Positions 15,568 through 23,577 of a stretch of 24,729 nucleotides of DNA are shown piece after piece; the stretch's first letter is position 1, and the number at the start of each line of letters is the position of its first letter. Below the pieces are notes generated by a model that saw only the letters and a list, made by a program, of their open reading frames with translations, had not been told where the DNA came from and searched no databases. The stretch comes from a virus. The stretch lies in the IMG/VR virus record IMGVR_UViG_3300023106_000028, positions 1 through 24,729 of that record; one strand, 5' to 3'. Position numbers and translations under genes: made by a program.

Positions 15568-16511
15568 TACGCCACAACGATTGGAGGTGCAATTTCGTAA
15601 CCATCAACATCTGCCGCAACTAAAGCCGATACGCCTGCGCCTTTTACCGTGTAAGGCTGGCCAGATGTATAGTTTGGCGAAGTTGTATCTAAAGTGAATG
15701 TAAATCCTTTAGAACCTGGAGCAACAGCAACAGAAGTAATCGGAACAACCAATCCGTTTTTATTCAAAACTTCATAAATTGTTGCATCCGCTAAATCTGC
15801 AGAATATTGATCGTAAAGATTAACGCCCGCGCATCCCGCTTTAGCTTGTAAAACGAATACACCTGCCGTACGAGTACCAACTAATGAAAGATTGATATTC
15901 ATTAAGCCTGTAATGCTTAGCATATCAGCTAGGTTGCTTTCCACAAAAGCTATTCCCTCGTTAATATATGCTGCATCAAATACAACATTAAACGAATAGT
16001 TAGTGACCGTTGAATCTGTAGCAAAACGGAATGCTCTTGCATTAAAGTTATCCAAAGGAATACCTTTTAATTCATCCGCTACACCTGTTCTTGTGCCAAC
16101 TACTAATCCGGCTCCATCAACAATGATTAAGGCATAATTGCCGTTGTTGAACTTTCTTAATGCGTTAGAAACACAATTACCGCCTTTAACGTAGCGAGCT
16201 GTTAAGTTATATTTGCCATCCCTAACAAAGAAAGCTGTTCCGCCAATTGTTTCAGAAACTGGCTCCTCTGTATTATCAGTAACCGCTTCAATTGGAGGTA
16301 ATGGATAAATTCGATCACTTGGGCTATCTTCTTGCGCCGCTAATTGCATGAATTGCAAAAAGTCTGCCTGACTTCCTAAAGCAGAAGATGGTACCACAAA
16401 CGACAAAGGAACAAGAAAGCCATACCTCCAGTTCCTAACAATTACTGCGCAATCAGGGATGCCAGTGTTTCCCCCGCTTGTTGCGCAACTTGTTTGATTT
16501 AAAATACTCAT
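15567..16511 (-). CDS. Major tail (tube) protein
   Basis: This 314-residue protein is encoded after the neck genes and before the tape measure, where the tail tube subunit is expected. The opening MSILNQTSCATSGGNTGIPD followed by CAVIVRNWRYGFLVPLSF is a form I associate with tube proteins of Bacteroidota phages. Residues about 90-225 alternate short beta strands (FFVRDGKYNLTARYVKGG, then NYALIIVDGAGLVVG, then SFNVVFDAAYINEG). Residues about 235-314 (ATIYEVLNKNGLVVPITSVA ... GFTFTLDTTSPNYTSGQPYT) look like a separate Ig-like domain that would project from the tail surface, a common addition in tube proteins. It is separated by 12 bases from the neck gene upstream and coupled to the 47-residue gene downstream. 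Its position ahead of a terminator fits very high expression. Confidence 0.8.
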   Translation of the reverse strand: MSILNQTSCATSGGNTGIPDCAVIVRNWRYGFLVPLSFVVPSSALGSQADFLQFMQLAAQEDSPSDRIYPLPPIEAVTDNTEEPVSETIGGTAFFVRDGKYNLTARYVKGGNCVSNALRKFNNGNYALIIVDGAGLVVGTRTGVADELKGIPLDNFNARAFRFATDSTVTNYSFNVVFDAAYINEGIAFVESNLADMLSITGLMNINLSLVGTRTAGVFVLQAKAGCAGVNLYDQYSADLADATIYEVLNKNGLVVPITSVAVAPGSKGFTFTLDTTSPNYTSGQPYTVKGAGVSALVAADVDGYEIAPPIVVA

Positions 16512-16523
16512 AGTTTCTTTAAT

Positions 16524-17096
16524 TTATACCGCTGGTTTAGGGCAGTAGTTAGAATTAATTTTTAATCTCATATTATTAATCTCAATCGCATCAACCCAAT
16601 CGTTGAATATGTTCCCCTCTTTTCCGTACATCCCTTGCTTACCCCAATAATAACGGTTAGTTATTTTATGTGGAATAATCTCAGAACTTTGTAAGTTAAA
16701 AAGATCACCTCTATATCCAATCTGGTTTAACAACTCAATGTAAATAGGCGTTAAGATCGGAATAAAGTTAAACTGATCTCTTTCATTAGCTGTTTGGTTT
16801 GGATCTTTACAAGCTCTAATAATCGCCATGTTAATTTCCTGTTCGCCATACAGCCCTACTTCGCCTCTTGTTACTGTACTATCCAAAAAGAACGCAACCA
16901 AAGGGTATTTATCAAATCTTTTAGTTTCGCCTTTCGTAAACTCTCCTAATGTATTTATTATCTCTAAAGGGTGGCCAAACTGATAATGAACGCCTGTAAT
17001 TACATCATCTTTAAGTTTTAGTTGTGGGGTTAGCTTATCGCTTACCGCTTGAACTATCGCTGTAAATTCTCTATGCAAAAATACTGGCTGTATCAT
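16524..17096 (-). CDS. Neck protein, possible tail terminator
   Basis: This is a 190-residue protein. The core KYPLVAFFLDSTVTRGEVGL, then EINMAIIRACKD, then QTANERDQFNFIPILTPIYI recalls the neck/tail-terminator proteins of Bacteroidota phages, where 'YPLVwL' is followed by a beta strand and 'T...R...F.piL.PiY..LL'. The C-terminus (EGNIFNDWVDAIEINNMRLK) is the usual final strand pair. It lies between the DUF6712-like neck protein and the major tail protein, the place of the tail terminator that caps the tube and joins it to the head. Its start overlaps the previous stop (TAATG). The assignment combines position and pattern; no search was made. Confidence 0.65.
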   Translation of the reverse strand: MIQPVFLHREFTAIVQAVSDKLTPQLKLKDDVITGVHYQFGHPLEIINTLGEFTKGETKRFDKYPLVAFFLDSTVTRGEVGLYGEQEINMAIIRACKDPNQTANERDQFNFIPILTPIYIELLNQIGYRGDLFNLQSSEIIPHKITNRYYWGKQGMYGKEGNIFNDWVDAIEINNMRLKINSNYCPKPAV

Positions 17097-17611
17097 TAAA
17101 AATTAAGCGTGTTTTTAAAGTAAAAAATTTCATTAACAGGGCATCCGTAATGCCAATAATCGTAATTTCTCCACCATGTTCTAACAAATTCTGGATATAC
17201 TTCGGTATCTAAGTCGAATAATCTGGTCATAGAAGCCATTTCATTCCATGCCTTAACTTGTTTATCCCATGATTGAGCTGCTACACTATTTTCATTGTTT
17301 GGTTTTACTTCGCCTGTTCCAGCGGTTAAAGTGGTGTTATTTTGAGTATACCAATAATACACATAGCAAACCAACATTTCCTTTAATCCAAATTCATCAC
17401 GCAAAGCAATCCATTTAGGCAAAATAGTTTCTGGCTCAACTACCGCTAAGCCAGAAACAAATTCTTGATAAAGGACACTACCCAATAAGATATCCAAAAA
17501 CTTTGGCTCATATTTATCTATGAACGTTTGCAAGTTTTCGCGAGTTCCGATGTTTTCGGTTCCTGCAACATTTTGCTCGCCTTTAAAATCTGTATAGGTT
17601 ATGATGCTCAT
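17096..17611 (-). CDS. Head-tail connector (DUF6712-like)
   Basis: This is a 171-residue, helix-rich protein. Its signature is an N-terminal YTDFKGEQNVAG segment and then FIDKYEPKFLDILLGSVLYQ, matching the 'i..yEp.fL..lLG..Ly..f' pattern I recall for DUF6712 proteins of Bacteroidota phages. A Trp/Tyr-rich segment near residues 75-95 (EMLVCYVYYWYTQNN) and a final WWRNYDYWHYGCP are also visible. It sits two genes after the major capsid protein, the position of the head-tail adaptor that binds the portal. The next gene's start overlaps its stop. The alternative is another neck protein of the same complex. Confidence 0.7.
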   Translation of the reverse strand: MSIITYTDFKGEQNVAGTENIGTRENLQTFIDKYEPKFLDILLGSVLYQEFVSGLAVVEPETILPKWIALRDEFGLKEMLVCYVYYWYTQNNTTLTAGTGEVKPNNENSVAAQSWDKQVKAWNEMASMTRLFDLDTEVYPEFVRTWWRNYDYWHYGCPVNEIFYFKNTLNF

Positions 17612-17621
17612 TTTCGATTAA

Positions 17622-17906
17622 TTATTGAACAAGTTCTTTTTCGAATTTCTCCAATTCAGCTTTAATTTCTTTGGCTTTTTTATCTCTATCCACCTTTTTT
17701 TCGGTAAACTTCAATCCTTTAGCTTTAAATAATTCAGCTGTTGCAGGATGAATCTCATCCTTATCGCCTTTTTTGTAATATTTACTATCTTCAGTAAAAG
17801 TTACCTCTACTAAATCAGTAATTTCTTTGCCTTTATATTCGGCTTGCGATTTTTGGAGCGATTCAGTTGTCATCACTCCTTTTTTTACTTCTTTTTCTTC
17901 TGCCAT
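17622..17906 (-). CDS. Small head-associated protein
   Basis: The product is a 94-residue, strongly charged protein (many Lys and Glu). The central part LVEVTFTEDSKYYKKGDKDE, then IHPATAELFKAKGLKF, resembles a short beta domain often encoded just after the major capsid gene in Bacteroidota phages, with a 'yyKkGd...ih...A..L..kGl' pattern. The C-terminal 25 residues are a Lys/Glu coiled coil. It begins 11 bases after the capsid stop, with an A-rich leader rather than a Shine-Dalgarno sequence. Possible roles are head completion or capsid decoration; neither is proven by the sequence. Confidence 0.6.
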   Translation of the reverse strand: MAEEKEVKKGVMTTESLQKSQAEYKGKEITDLVEVTFTEDSKYYKKGDKDEIHPATAELFKAKGLKFTEKKVDRDKKAKEIKAELEKFEKELVQ

Positions 17907-17917
17907 CTTTTTATAGA

Positions 17918-19258
17918 TTATGGTGTAACGTCAAGCTCAATAGCAGTCTTAATTGAGGCTAAAGAGCCTTTTAAGAATGCGCTAACCTCATTTGTAAAAT
18001 TCCAGATATGGAAACGGCTTTCGCCAATCACAGTGTACATATTTGCCTCAAAATCAGAAACAATATTTGCAGCCGTTGAACTTCCTATAATACCTTGACC
18101 AATACGAACAGTAAAGCCTTTGTAGTTGTCTAAGTGCAATTTTCTCCAATCTCCAACGATAATATTGCCAGTCGTTAATGATGTTCCATCTGAAACTTCA
18201 ATAATTCTAACACCTTCAATACGAGATCCATCGGGCAAAACAAAAGGAGGGATAACATAATTATCGTTTTTATCTTTTGTAGCTCCCATTTCGTAAATAT
18301 CAGCCGAAGCCATTAATACGCCATTAGGAATAAAACGGCCTTTTGAAGCAATTTTAACAGCAAAAATTGCAGCTCTTACTGCATCCCAATTAGATGGGCT
18401 TACTGTTGTTCCTGCTAATGATCCAGCCACAAAAGAAGGGGCAATTGTATTTACTGCCGCCAATACATTCGCTTGTAGAGCGATAGAATGCTGATACATC
18501 AATTCGCTGCGAATCATTGACATCAACCATGGCAAATCATCTAAAGCCTCTTCAGAAATTTTGATACGACCAGCAATCTTTTTAGCTGTAGAATATTTAG
18601 TTACAAAGCTGAAAGATAATAAAGGCTTTAATGCCCCCTCAGCCGTAATTTCCATTGTTCCTTCAGTAGCAACTTTATCAACAATAGCTAAAGTAGCCTT
18701 ATTTGTATTACCACGAGAAACTAAAGATAAAATATACTCAATAGCTCTTACGTCTTCAGCTGGCCCAGCGAAATCACGTTGATAAACATATGATACTGGA
18801 GTTGTTACTGATTGAGCATTTGCAAATGCTGTAGTAAGCATATTTACAGCCGCCTTATCAACGTTAACCTCCATACTGAAAGGATTACCAGAAGATGAGT
18901 TTTTCTCTGCTAATTCCTTTAATTTAGGCATTACTAATTTTAATCCTTTTTCGATTGTTTCGAATAGGTCTGTGTTTTTTTCTGCCGTTTCAGAGTTTTC
19001 TTGAAGCTGGTTTAATTTTTCAACAACTTCATCAAATTCTGCTTTAGAAATACCTGATTCATTTTTCTCTAAACCATCAATTACAGTTTTAATAGCTTTT
19101 TGAATTTCGCCATCCTCTGCATTTGCAGATTCTTTAATTGCTTTTTGAATTGCCTTATCTTGAAGGTCTTTTTCGTAAGTGCGTTTTTCCTCGGCGTATG
19201 TGTTGCGCTCTTCGGCAGACATCTTACTTAATTCTTCATCATTTTTGTATTTAAACAT
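17918..19258 (-). CDS. Major capsid protein, HK97 fold, with scaffold-like N-terminal domain
   Basis: This 446-residue protein is made right after the prohead protease. Residues about 1-120 are highly charged, helical and coiled-coil-like (ELSKMSAEERNTYAEEKRTY, then KAIKTVIDGLEKNESG), equivalent to the delta/scaffold domain that the protease removes. The shell domain starts near residue 123 (SGNPFSMEVNVDKAA). It has a typical capsid segment TPVSYVYQRDFAGPAED, then GRIKISEEALDDLPWLMS and SELMYQHSIALQANVLAAV. These resemble the HK97-type 'iseElleD......i...l......aid.a.l' helix region. No separate scaffold gene exists in the window, so the fused N-terminus probably does that job. The ATG at 19258 follows an A/T-rich leader, 5 bases after the protease stop. 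Confidence 0.9.
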   Translation of the reverse strand: MFKYKNDEELSKMSAEERNTYAEEKRTYEKDLQDKAIQKAIKESANAEDGEIQKAIKTVIDGLEKNESGISKAEFDEVVEKLNQLQENSETAEKNTDLFETIEKGLKLVMPKLKELAEKNSSSGNPFSMEVNVDKAAVNMLTTAFANAQSVTTPVSYVYQRDFAGPAEDVRAIEYILSLVSRGNTNKATLAIVDKVATEGTMEITAEGALKPLLSFSFVTKYSTAKKIAGRIKISEEALDDLPWLMSMIRSELMYQHSIALQANVLAAVNTIAPSFVAGSLAGTTVSPSNWDAVRAAIFAVKIASKGRFIPNGVLMASADIYEMGATKDKNDNYVIPPFVLPDGSRIEGVRIIEVSDGTSLTTGNIIVGDWRKLHLDNYKGFTVRIGQGIIGSSTAANIVSDFEANMYTVIGESRFHIWNFTNEVSAFLKGSLASIKTAIELDVTP

Positions 19259-19263
19259 GATTT

Positions 19264-20091
19264 TTAAATTAAATTAATAAATGTATTTATTTTCTCTTGA
19301 GTGCCTGCTGGCGATTCGGTTTTATCTTCTTCTGAAAGTGAATTATCGAATTTCAGATTATTGTCTAATGTTGGTGTGACCCAGTTACTTCCAAATAACA
19401 CGGCAGAACCTTCAATTAATTTAGCTTCTAATACAGCCCAGAAATAACCGTCTGCGTCTGCCGATTCTTTGTTAGCGATCATTGGATAATACTTATCCCA
19501 ATTTTCCTTTTCTTCTTTGGCCCATTTTTCTTCACTATTGATGCAAACAACAAAGTCAACATATCCCATGCCTACCGAATGATTATTAACCCATCCGTTT
19601 TTATATTGCTCAAACATCAAGGGATTGCGAGAAGCAGTAACTACTGAATCAAAAATCAAAGCTTGCGTTTCCCCTTTTAATTCAGAACCCAAATCTTCGA
19701 GCATCAAATTTTTAGTATACGCTTTAGCTGTTGAGCTAATTACTTTATCAAAATCCCTTCTATGCTCTTGAAGATGTAATTTAATATTTGAATGCTGTAA
19801 AGTTCTTTTCCAAATGCCGTCAATATGAACATCGCCATGAGAATCTAAAACGTTTGTCGTGTTCATTACAACGCGAACTCTTATTTCGGTTGGATTACCT
19901 TCAACTTGCTCATTTGCTTTTGAAACAATTCCTTTGATAGTTTCATTGTCGGATAATAAACAAGAAAAACCCTCGGTAAATTTAACCGTTGATTTTTTTA
20001 ATGCTTTAATGCCTAATTTGTTTTCGACAATCGCCTTAAACATTTCTTGCTGACTGTTAAAGCTTTTGTTTAATTCCTTGCAAAATATCAT
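19264..20091 (-). CDS. HK97-type prohead protease (family S78)
   Basis: This 275-residue serine protease cleaves the capsid scaffold domain during prohead maturation. The opening strand pair carries EIRVRVVMNTTNVLDSHGDV. The probable catalytic His lies in LHLQEHRRDFDKVIS (H110, with H106 nearby) and the Ser in NNHSVGMGYV (S172). These are the expected order and spacing for the family, where 'hlwqHd...piG' is followed by 'lSvGf'. The third catalytic residue cannot be placed with certainty. A charged C-terminal tail (SLSEEDKTESPAG) is typical. The ATG at 20091 is the first available, because an in-frame TAA lies four codons upstream. The neighbours are the portal and the capsid protein, the classic portal-protease-capsid order. 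Confidence 0.88.
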   Translation of the reverse strand: MIFCKELNKSFNSQQEMFKAIVENKLGIKALKKSTVKFTEGFSCLLSDNETIKGIVSKANEQVEGNPTEIRVRVVMNTTNVLDSHGDVHIDGIWKRTLQHSNIKLHLQEHRRDFDKVISSTAKAYTKNLMLEDLGSELKGETQALIFDSVVTASRNPLMFEQYKNGWVNNHSVGMGYVDFVVCINSEEKWAKEEKENWDKYYPMIANKESADADGYFWAVLEAKLIEGSAVLFGSNWVTPTLDNNLKFDNSLSEEDKTESPAGTQEKINTFINLI

Positions 20092-20148
20092 TTGTATATC
20101 GGTTTATTGTTGTATTTAAGCTTTTCGTCGATGCTTTCTTTTAGCTTT

Positions 20149-21435
20149 TTATTCTTGGTTTTGCTCTTGATTTCCTCCAGTTTGCGCACTTTGTCCGCTT
20201 CTTTCTGCTCTGTCATAATCCAATTTACTAAATTTCGTGTCTAATATACGGTTTATTTCATCTATCTCAACCCCAGCCTTCATTAGGTTAAGTAAGCTTT
20301 GAGTGTTTTTATAGTTTACATCGGCTCTATCTTTAGCAAAAACTTGCATAAATGATAAATGCGACCAATCAAAGATAATGTTTTTATCGTAGTTGAAAAA
20401 TGATTCTAAGGATGATGATAATTGTTCGGCATCTGGAGTTAAACAATAATCAACAAAAGCTCCGCGGCCTTTCTCTTGATTTTCGAAAGTGCTTGAATTT
20501 AGAGCTTCTAAAACATCTTTTGGAATATCATAAAGCGAACCTATAACAAAATAATCATTTAAGTAACTATCATCTAGTTCGCCAACAATAGAGGCGTTTT
20601 CTACAAATCTTTTTATATCAACAAGGCTTTTCATTGCATGAACGTTTTTACGTCCATTCATTTTTTGCTCAACATCTGTTTTTTCTGTCTCTCCCATTGG
20701 GATTTTAGAAACATCATTTGTATCGGTTTTACCAGCGACAATGAATTTACCTGCGTAACGAACATTTATGTTTTTAGAATCTAAAGCGGCTTCTGAGTTT
20801 GAAACTACTTTATAAAGCGCATCTATACGGCTCGGTCCTTTAAACCAATTACCTACACCATTTGTTAAATCTGGAATATGGGCTATATCGCCCCATCGAA
20901 ATTGAGTTTTGCTCCCGTCCTTGTAGGTGTATTGAATATTGAAATTGTTTATTTTAGTCTCATTTGCAGCAGAAAGTATGATCTTATCCCTCATATCTTG
21001 CATTTCAACAGGCATAGTTATTTTGCTTGAATCAAGCCAATACATTTTAAGATTAGAATTTCCAGCTATATGACTATTTGCATATCCATAAGCATTGCCG
21101 ATCATCTTCCAAAACTTATAATCCCATAGCCATTGATTTCGTTGTTGCATTGGATTTGGCTTTTTCAACCAATTAACAAACGGGTCGTTTTTTTGCTCAA
21201 CATCATCTTTATAAGCAAAAGGCTTTGCCATCGAAAACATATTGCAAGAAATTTGGAAAACCTTTAATGCGGCTGGATTACTAAATACTACTTCTAACTT
21301 TCGGATATCATCTGAAAATTCAGTATAATCTGTTACAGGGTCAACGAATTGACTTGAATAACGCTCAAAGTAAATAGGATTGACAAATCTGTCATAGCCT
21401 AACCAGTTCGCAATGCCTTTCTGTATAAAGTTCAA
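20149..21435 (-). CDS. Portal protein (TTG start)
   Basis: This 428-residue protein forms the DNA entry ring at one capsid vertex. Family features are LKVFQISCNMFSMAKPFAYK near residue 57, then LKKPNPMQQ and WDYKFWKMIGNAYGYANSH near 88-122. These match the 'P.....f....f.....l.GnaY.y' portal pattern. Next come FRWGDIAHIPDLTNGVG and a long KNINVRYAGKFIVAG helix. The C-terminus is Gln/Glu-rich. The start is a TTG at 21435 (reading MNFIQKGIANWLG). No in-frame ATG lies between the preceding in-frame stop at 21478 and residue 67, so a non-ATG start is needed unless the gene begins inside the family core. It lies 42 bases after the large terminase and 57 bases before the protease. Confidence 0.85.
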   Translation of the reverse strand: MNFIQKGIANWLGYDRFVNPIYFERYSSQFVDPVTDYTEFSDDIRKLEVVFSNPAALKVFQISCNMFSMAKPFAYKDDVEQKNDPFVNWLKKPNPMQQRNQWLWDYKFWKMIGNAYGYANSHIAGNSNLKMYWLDSSKITMPVEMQDMRDKIILSAANETKINNFNIQYTYKDGSKTQFRWGDIAHIPDLTNGVGNWFKGPSRIDALYKVVSNSEAALDSKNINVRYAGKFIVAGKTDTNDVSKIPMGETEKTDVEQKMNGRKNVHAMKSLVDIKRFVENASIVGELDDSYLNDYFVIGSLYDIPKDVLEALNSSTFENQEKGRGAFVDYCLTPDAEQLSSSLESFFNYDKNIIFDWSHLSFMQVFAKDRADVNYKNTQSLLNLMKAGVEIDEINRILDTKFSKLDYDRAERSGQSAQTGGNQEQNQE

Positions 21436-21477
21436 AGTATATTGATTTTCTGCTAAAATACAAATTAAATAACAATA

Positions 21478-22752
21478 TCAAATGTTTTTTATTATTCCCT
21501 CATTGAACATCCATTGAACTCCATACGCTATACTATCCATTGCGTGGTTATCCTGGTCAACTGGTTTTTCTAATTGAACGCCTTTAGAATCTTTATCATA
21601 GCAGTATTCTTCTTGCTCAAATTCGATGTTTGGAGAATCATCTGTATAAAATATATTCAAACTGCTCAAAACACTAACCCTTACTTCTAAATCCATTTTA
21701 CGACCTACTGATTGAGCGTACTCCCACCCAGAATTACGTAATGAAAGTATTTTGTTTGGCCTGTTGCTATCGCAAATGATATGCGCATCGTAAGGTATGC
21801 CGAGCTTTCCGAATTGATTTGCAACTAAACCATCGTGGCCATCTACATCGCCTCTACGTATAGCTTGTAATTGTTCTGGCATCATACTTCGCTCTATTTC
21901 GTTTTCGCTTGCGTAATGTTTTTGCCTTACAAATAAATCTCCGTCATGATATTTAATTCCAGTAATTGCCCACGGATCAACCTTTCCCCAATCATTACCA
22001 AACACCTCCATAGAATCCATTGCAATGTATTTCTCCAAAGCAATTTTACCCCAGTTATAAATCCTGCCCTCAACTTGTCCGACTTCTCCAAGCCCATAAA
22101 CACGCCACATATTAGCCCAATAATTATTTATTATGACTAACTCGCCTTTTTCATTTACAGCAAAATCTCCTGTTTCTGTATCAAATAAATAGCCACGTTG
22201 CTTATATCTTAATATCTCGCTACGCTCTTGCCAGCTTAAAAACTCGTTATCCAGGAATGTTAGTTTAATGAAATCGCAATCATCACGAGTTAATACTTCT
22301 GTATGGAACCAAAACTTTTTGTTAGGATTAAAGTCGATGATTACTCGTTTTGCTCTTGATGTTAATTCTCTGTAAGTATCAAATTTTACTTTGTTCCCCT
22401 CGTTAATAAACATTATATCAGATCGCAAACCCTTACCTATATCAACTTTATCAAGTCCTATAAACTTAATAAAGCTGCCATTAGGAAATCTGTATAAAGT
22501 TCCGTCAACCCATCTTAAGCGTTCAAATATTCCGAACGAAACCATGATGTTAACGAAATCTTTAATTACGGTAATGCGCATCTTAGAAAGCTCTTCTGAT
22601 GCAACGAAAATTTCTTTATTTGGATTTGAACTGGCGTGATTGACTAATAGCTGAAGTATTCCGTATGTTTTACCTGCTCCCTGTCCTCCTTGAATGCCCC
22701 AAATTCGTTTTTTAAGGCCCGCTATTTTACGTAGTGCTGTCGTCGCTTGCAT
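21478..22752 (-). CDS. terL: Terminase large subunit
   Basis: This 424-residue DNA-packaging motor ATPase and nuclease is complete. Walker A is GGQGAGKT at residues 22-29. Walker B is DIMFINEG at 112-119 with the catalytic Glu at 118. The C-terminal RNase H-like nuclease has three acidic positions: the Asp in FGNDWGKVDPWA near residue 255, the Asp in HIICDSNRPNK near 320, and the Asp in HAMDSIAYGVQWM near 405. Length and motif order are standard. The gene overlaps the small terminase by 26 bases, which couples their translation. It ends just ahead of the portal gene. Confidence 0.95.
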   Translation of the reverse strand: MQATTALRKIAGLKKRIWGIQGGQGAGKTYGILQLLVNHASSNPNKEIFVASEELSKMRITVIKDFVNIMVSFGIFERLRWVDGTLYRFPNGSFIKFIGLDKVDIGKGLRSDIMFINEGNKVKFDTYRELTSRAKRVIIDFNPNKKFWFHTEVLTRDDCDFIKLTFLDNEFLSWQERSEILRYKQRGYLFDTETGDFAVNEKGELVIINNYWANMWRVYGLGEVGQVEGRIYNWGKIALEKYIAMDSMEVFGNDWGKVDPWAITGIKYHDGDLFVRQKHYASENEIERSMMPEQLQAIRRGDVDGHDGLVANQFGKLGIPYDAHIICDSNRPNKILSLRNSGWEYAQSVGRKMDLEVRVSVLSSLNIFYTDDSPNIEFEQEEYCYDKDSKGVQLEKPVDQDNHAMDSIAYGVQWMFNEGIIKNI

Positions 22753-23161
22753 TATCGGCTAATGGATCTATCTGCATTAACTGAATGTTTGTTTTCTTTT
22801 GGTCGTTGTCTTTGATGTAGACGCCGATAATTTTACCTAATTCGGAAGTAGCTTTGTTTGCGCCAGCGGAATCAAATTTATACTCTCCAGTAGGTTCGCC
22901 CATAACCATTACAGGCTCAACGGTCATGCATCTATCTGCTATTGCCTTAAACCTTTCTTGAACCCATTTAGCATCAACAACAGCATCTTCACTAAGTTTT
23001 ATCCTTTGTTGTTCGATGTATGTTTCAATTTCCTCAATACAAAGTAATTGGCTTGCTTTTACTCTAGCTGTTTTTACGCTATAACCAGCCTCAATAGCTG
23101 CTTTCGTGCCGCTGTTTAACCTTAAATAAGCATCTGCAAATTTTTGATGTTGTAATTTCAT
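22727..23161 (-). CDS. terS: Terminase small subunit
   Basis: This 144-residue protein recognises the phage packaging site and activates the large subunit. The N-terminus (LQHQKFADAYLRLNSGTKAA, then IEAGYSVKTARVKASQLL) is a helix-turn-helix of the Terminase_2 type, in which 'q..FvdeYl...n.t.AAi.AGYs...A...a..lL' is the usual pattern. A middle coiled segment (YIEQQRIKLSEDAVVDAKWV) drives ring assembly, and a C-terminal region (GANKATSELGKIIGVY) contacts the motor. It begins at ATG 23161, 33 bases below a promoter-like TATATTTG and directly after a GTTAAC repeat cluster. Confidence 0.9.
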   Translation of the reverse strand: MKLQHQKFADAYLRLNSGTKAAIEAGYSVKTARVKASQLLCIEEIETYIEQQRIKLSEDAVVDAKWVQERFKAIADRCMTVEPVMVMGEPTGEYKFDSAGANKATSELGKIIGVYIKDNDQKKTNIQLMQIDPLADNASDDSTT

Positions 23162-23166
23162 GGATT

Positions 23167-23192
23167 GTTAACTTTTGTTAACTAATAGTTAA
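23167..23192. repeat. Phased GTTAA repeat / palindromes ahead of the small terminase gene
   Basis: GTTAAC at 23167 and 23177 and GTTAA at 23188 are spaced 10 and 11 bases apart, one helical turn. GTTAAC-TTTT-GTTAAC is a hairpin (23167-23182), and TTAACTA-A-TAGTTAA (23178-23192) is a perfect 7-base inverted repeat. The cluster fills the leader between a promoter-like element and the small terminase ATG. It could be an operator, or a binding site for the small terminase. Confidence 0.7.
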
Positions 23193-23193
23193 T

Positions 23194-23224
23194 CAAATAT
23201 ACGAATTAAAACTACTTTTCTAAA
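23194..23224 (-). promoter_or_regulatory. Candidate promoter for the packaging/structural operon
   Basis: The minus strand has TTTA (23224-23221), a 19-base spacer and TATATTTG (23201-23194). This matches the Bacteroidota -33 TTTG / -7 TAnnTTTG layout with one mismatch. It overlaps the last codons of the resolvase gene, and a transcript starting about 7 bases on would carry the GTTAA repeats in its leader before the small terminase ATG. Confidence 0.45.
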
Positions 23225-23541
23225 CTTTCAATATTAAACCTGATAAACTCTTTGCCTTTTTCGACTTTAATCTTCTTAACATTCATTTCGTAAATCCGAC
23301 TATCATTGAATCCGTATTTCTTTTGAAGTATATCCAGAAATGGTTTAATCGAGTTATCAATATCATTTCCAGAGTTACTCAATCCAAATTCAAAACTGAT
23401 TTTAAGCTCGCCTAATGGAATAATTAATTTTGGCAATAGAAATAAGCATGAGCGTTCAAATGATTTGTATGTTGGTGTTTTAAAACGCTTTCCTTGGAAG
23501 GCCTCGTTAACAGACATCGGTTTGATTTGTATCTCAGCCAT
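23212..23541 (-). CDS. rusA: RusA-family Holliday junction resolvase
   Basis: This 109-residue protein is a structure-specific endonuclease that cuts branched DNA, clearing junctions and forks before packaging. The family motif is NDIDNSIKPFLDILQ: D60 and D62 with N63 and K66, then D70 and D80 (in FNDSRIYEM). This is the expected acidic set of RusA, which needs several Asp for metal binding. The N-terminus begins IQIKPMSVNEAFQGKRF, typical of the family entry strand. It lies just upstream of the terminase genes, as in many phages. A promoter-like element overlaps its 3' end. Length is close to the E. coli protein. Confidence 0.85.
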   Translation of the reverse strand: MAEIQIKPMSVNEAFQGKRFKTPTYKSFERSCLFLLPKLIIPLGELKISFEFGLSNSGNDIDNSIKPFLDILQKKYGFNDSRIYEMNVKKIKVEKGKEFIRFNIESLEK

Positions 23542-23577
23542 TCGTTCCCTTTTCTGTTTTATGTTCTATTTGCATAG

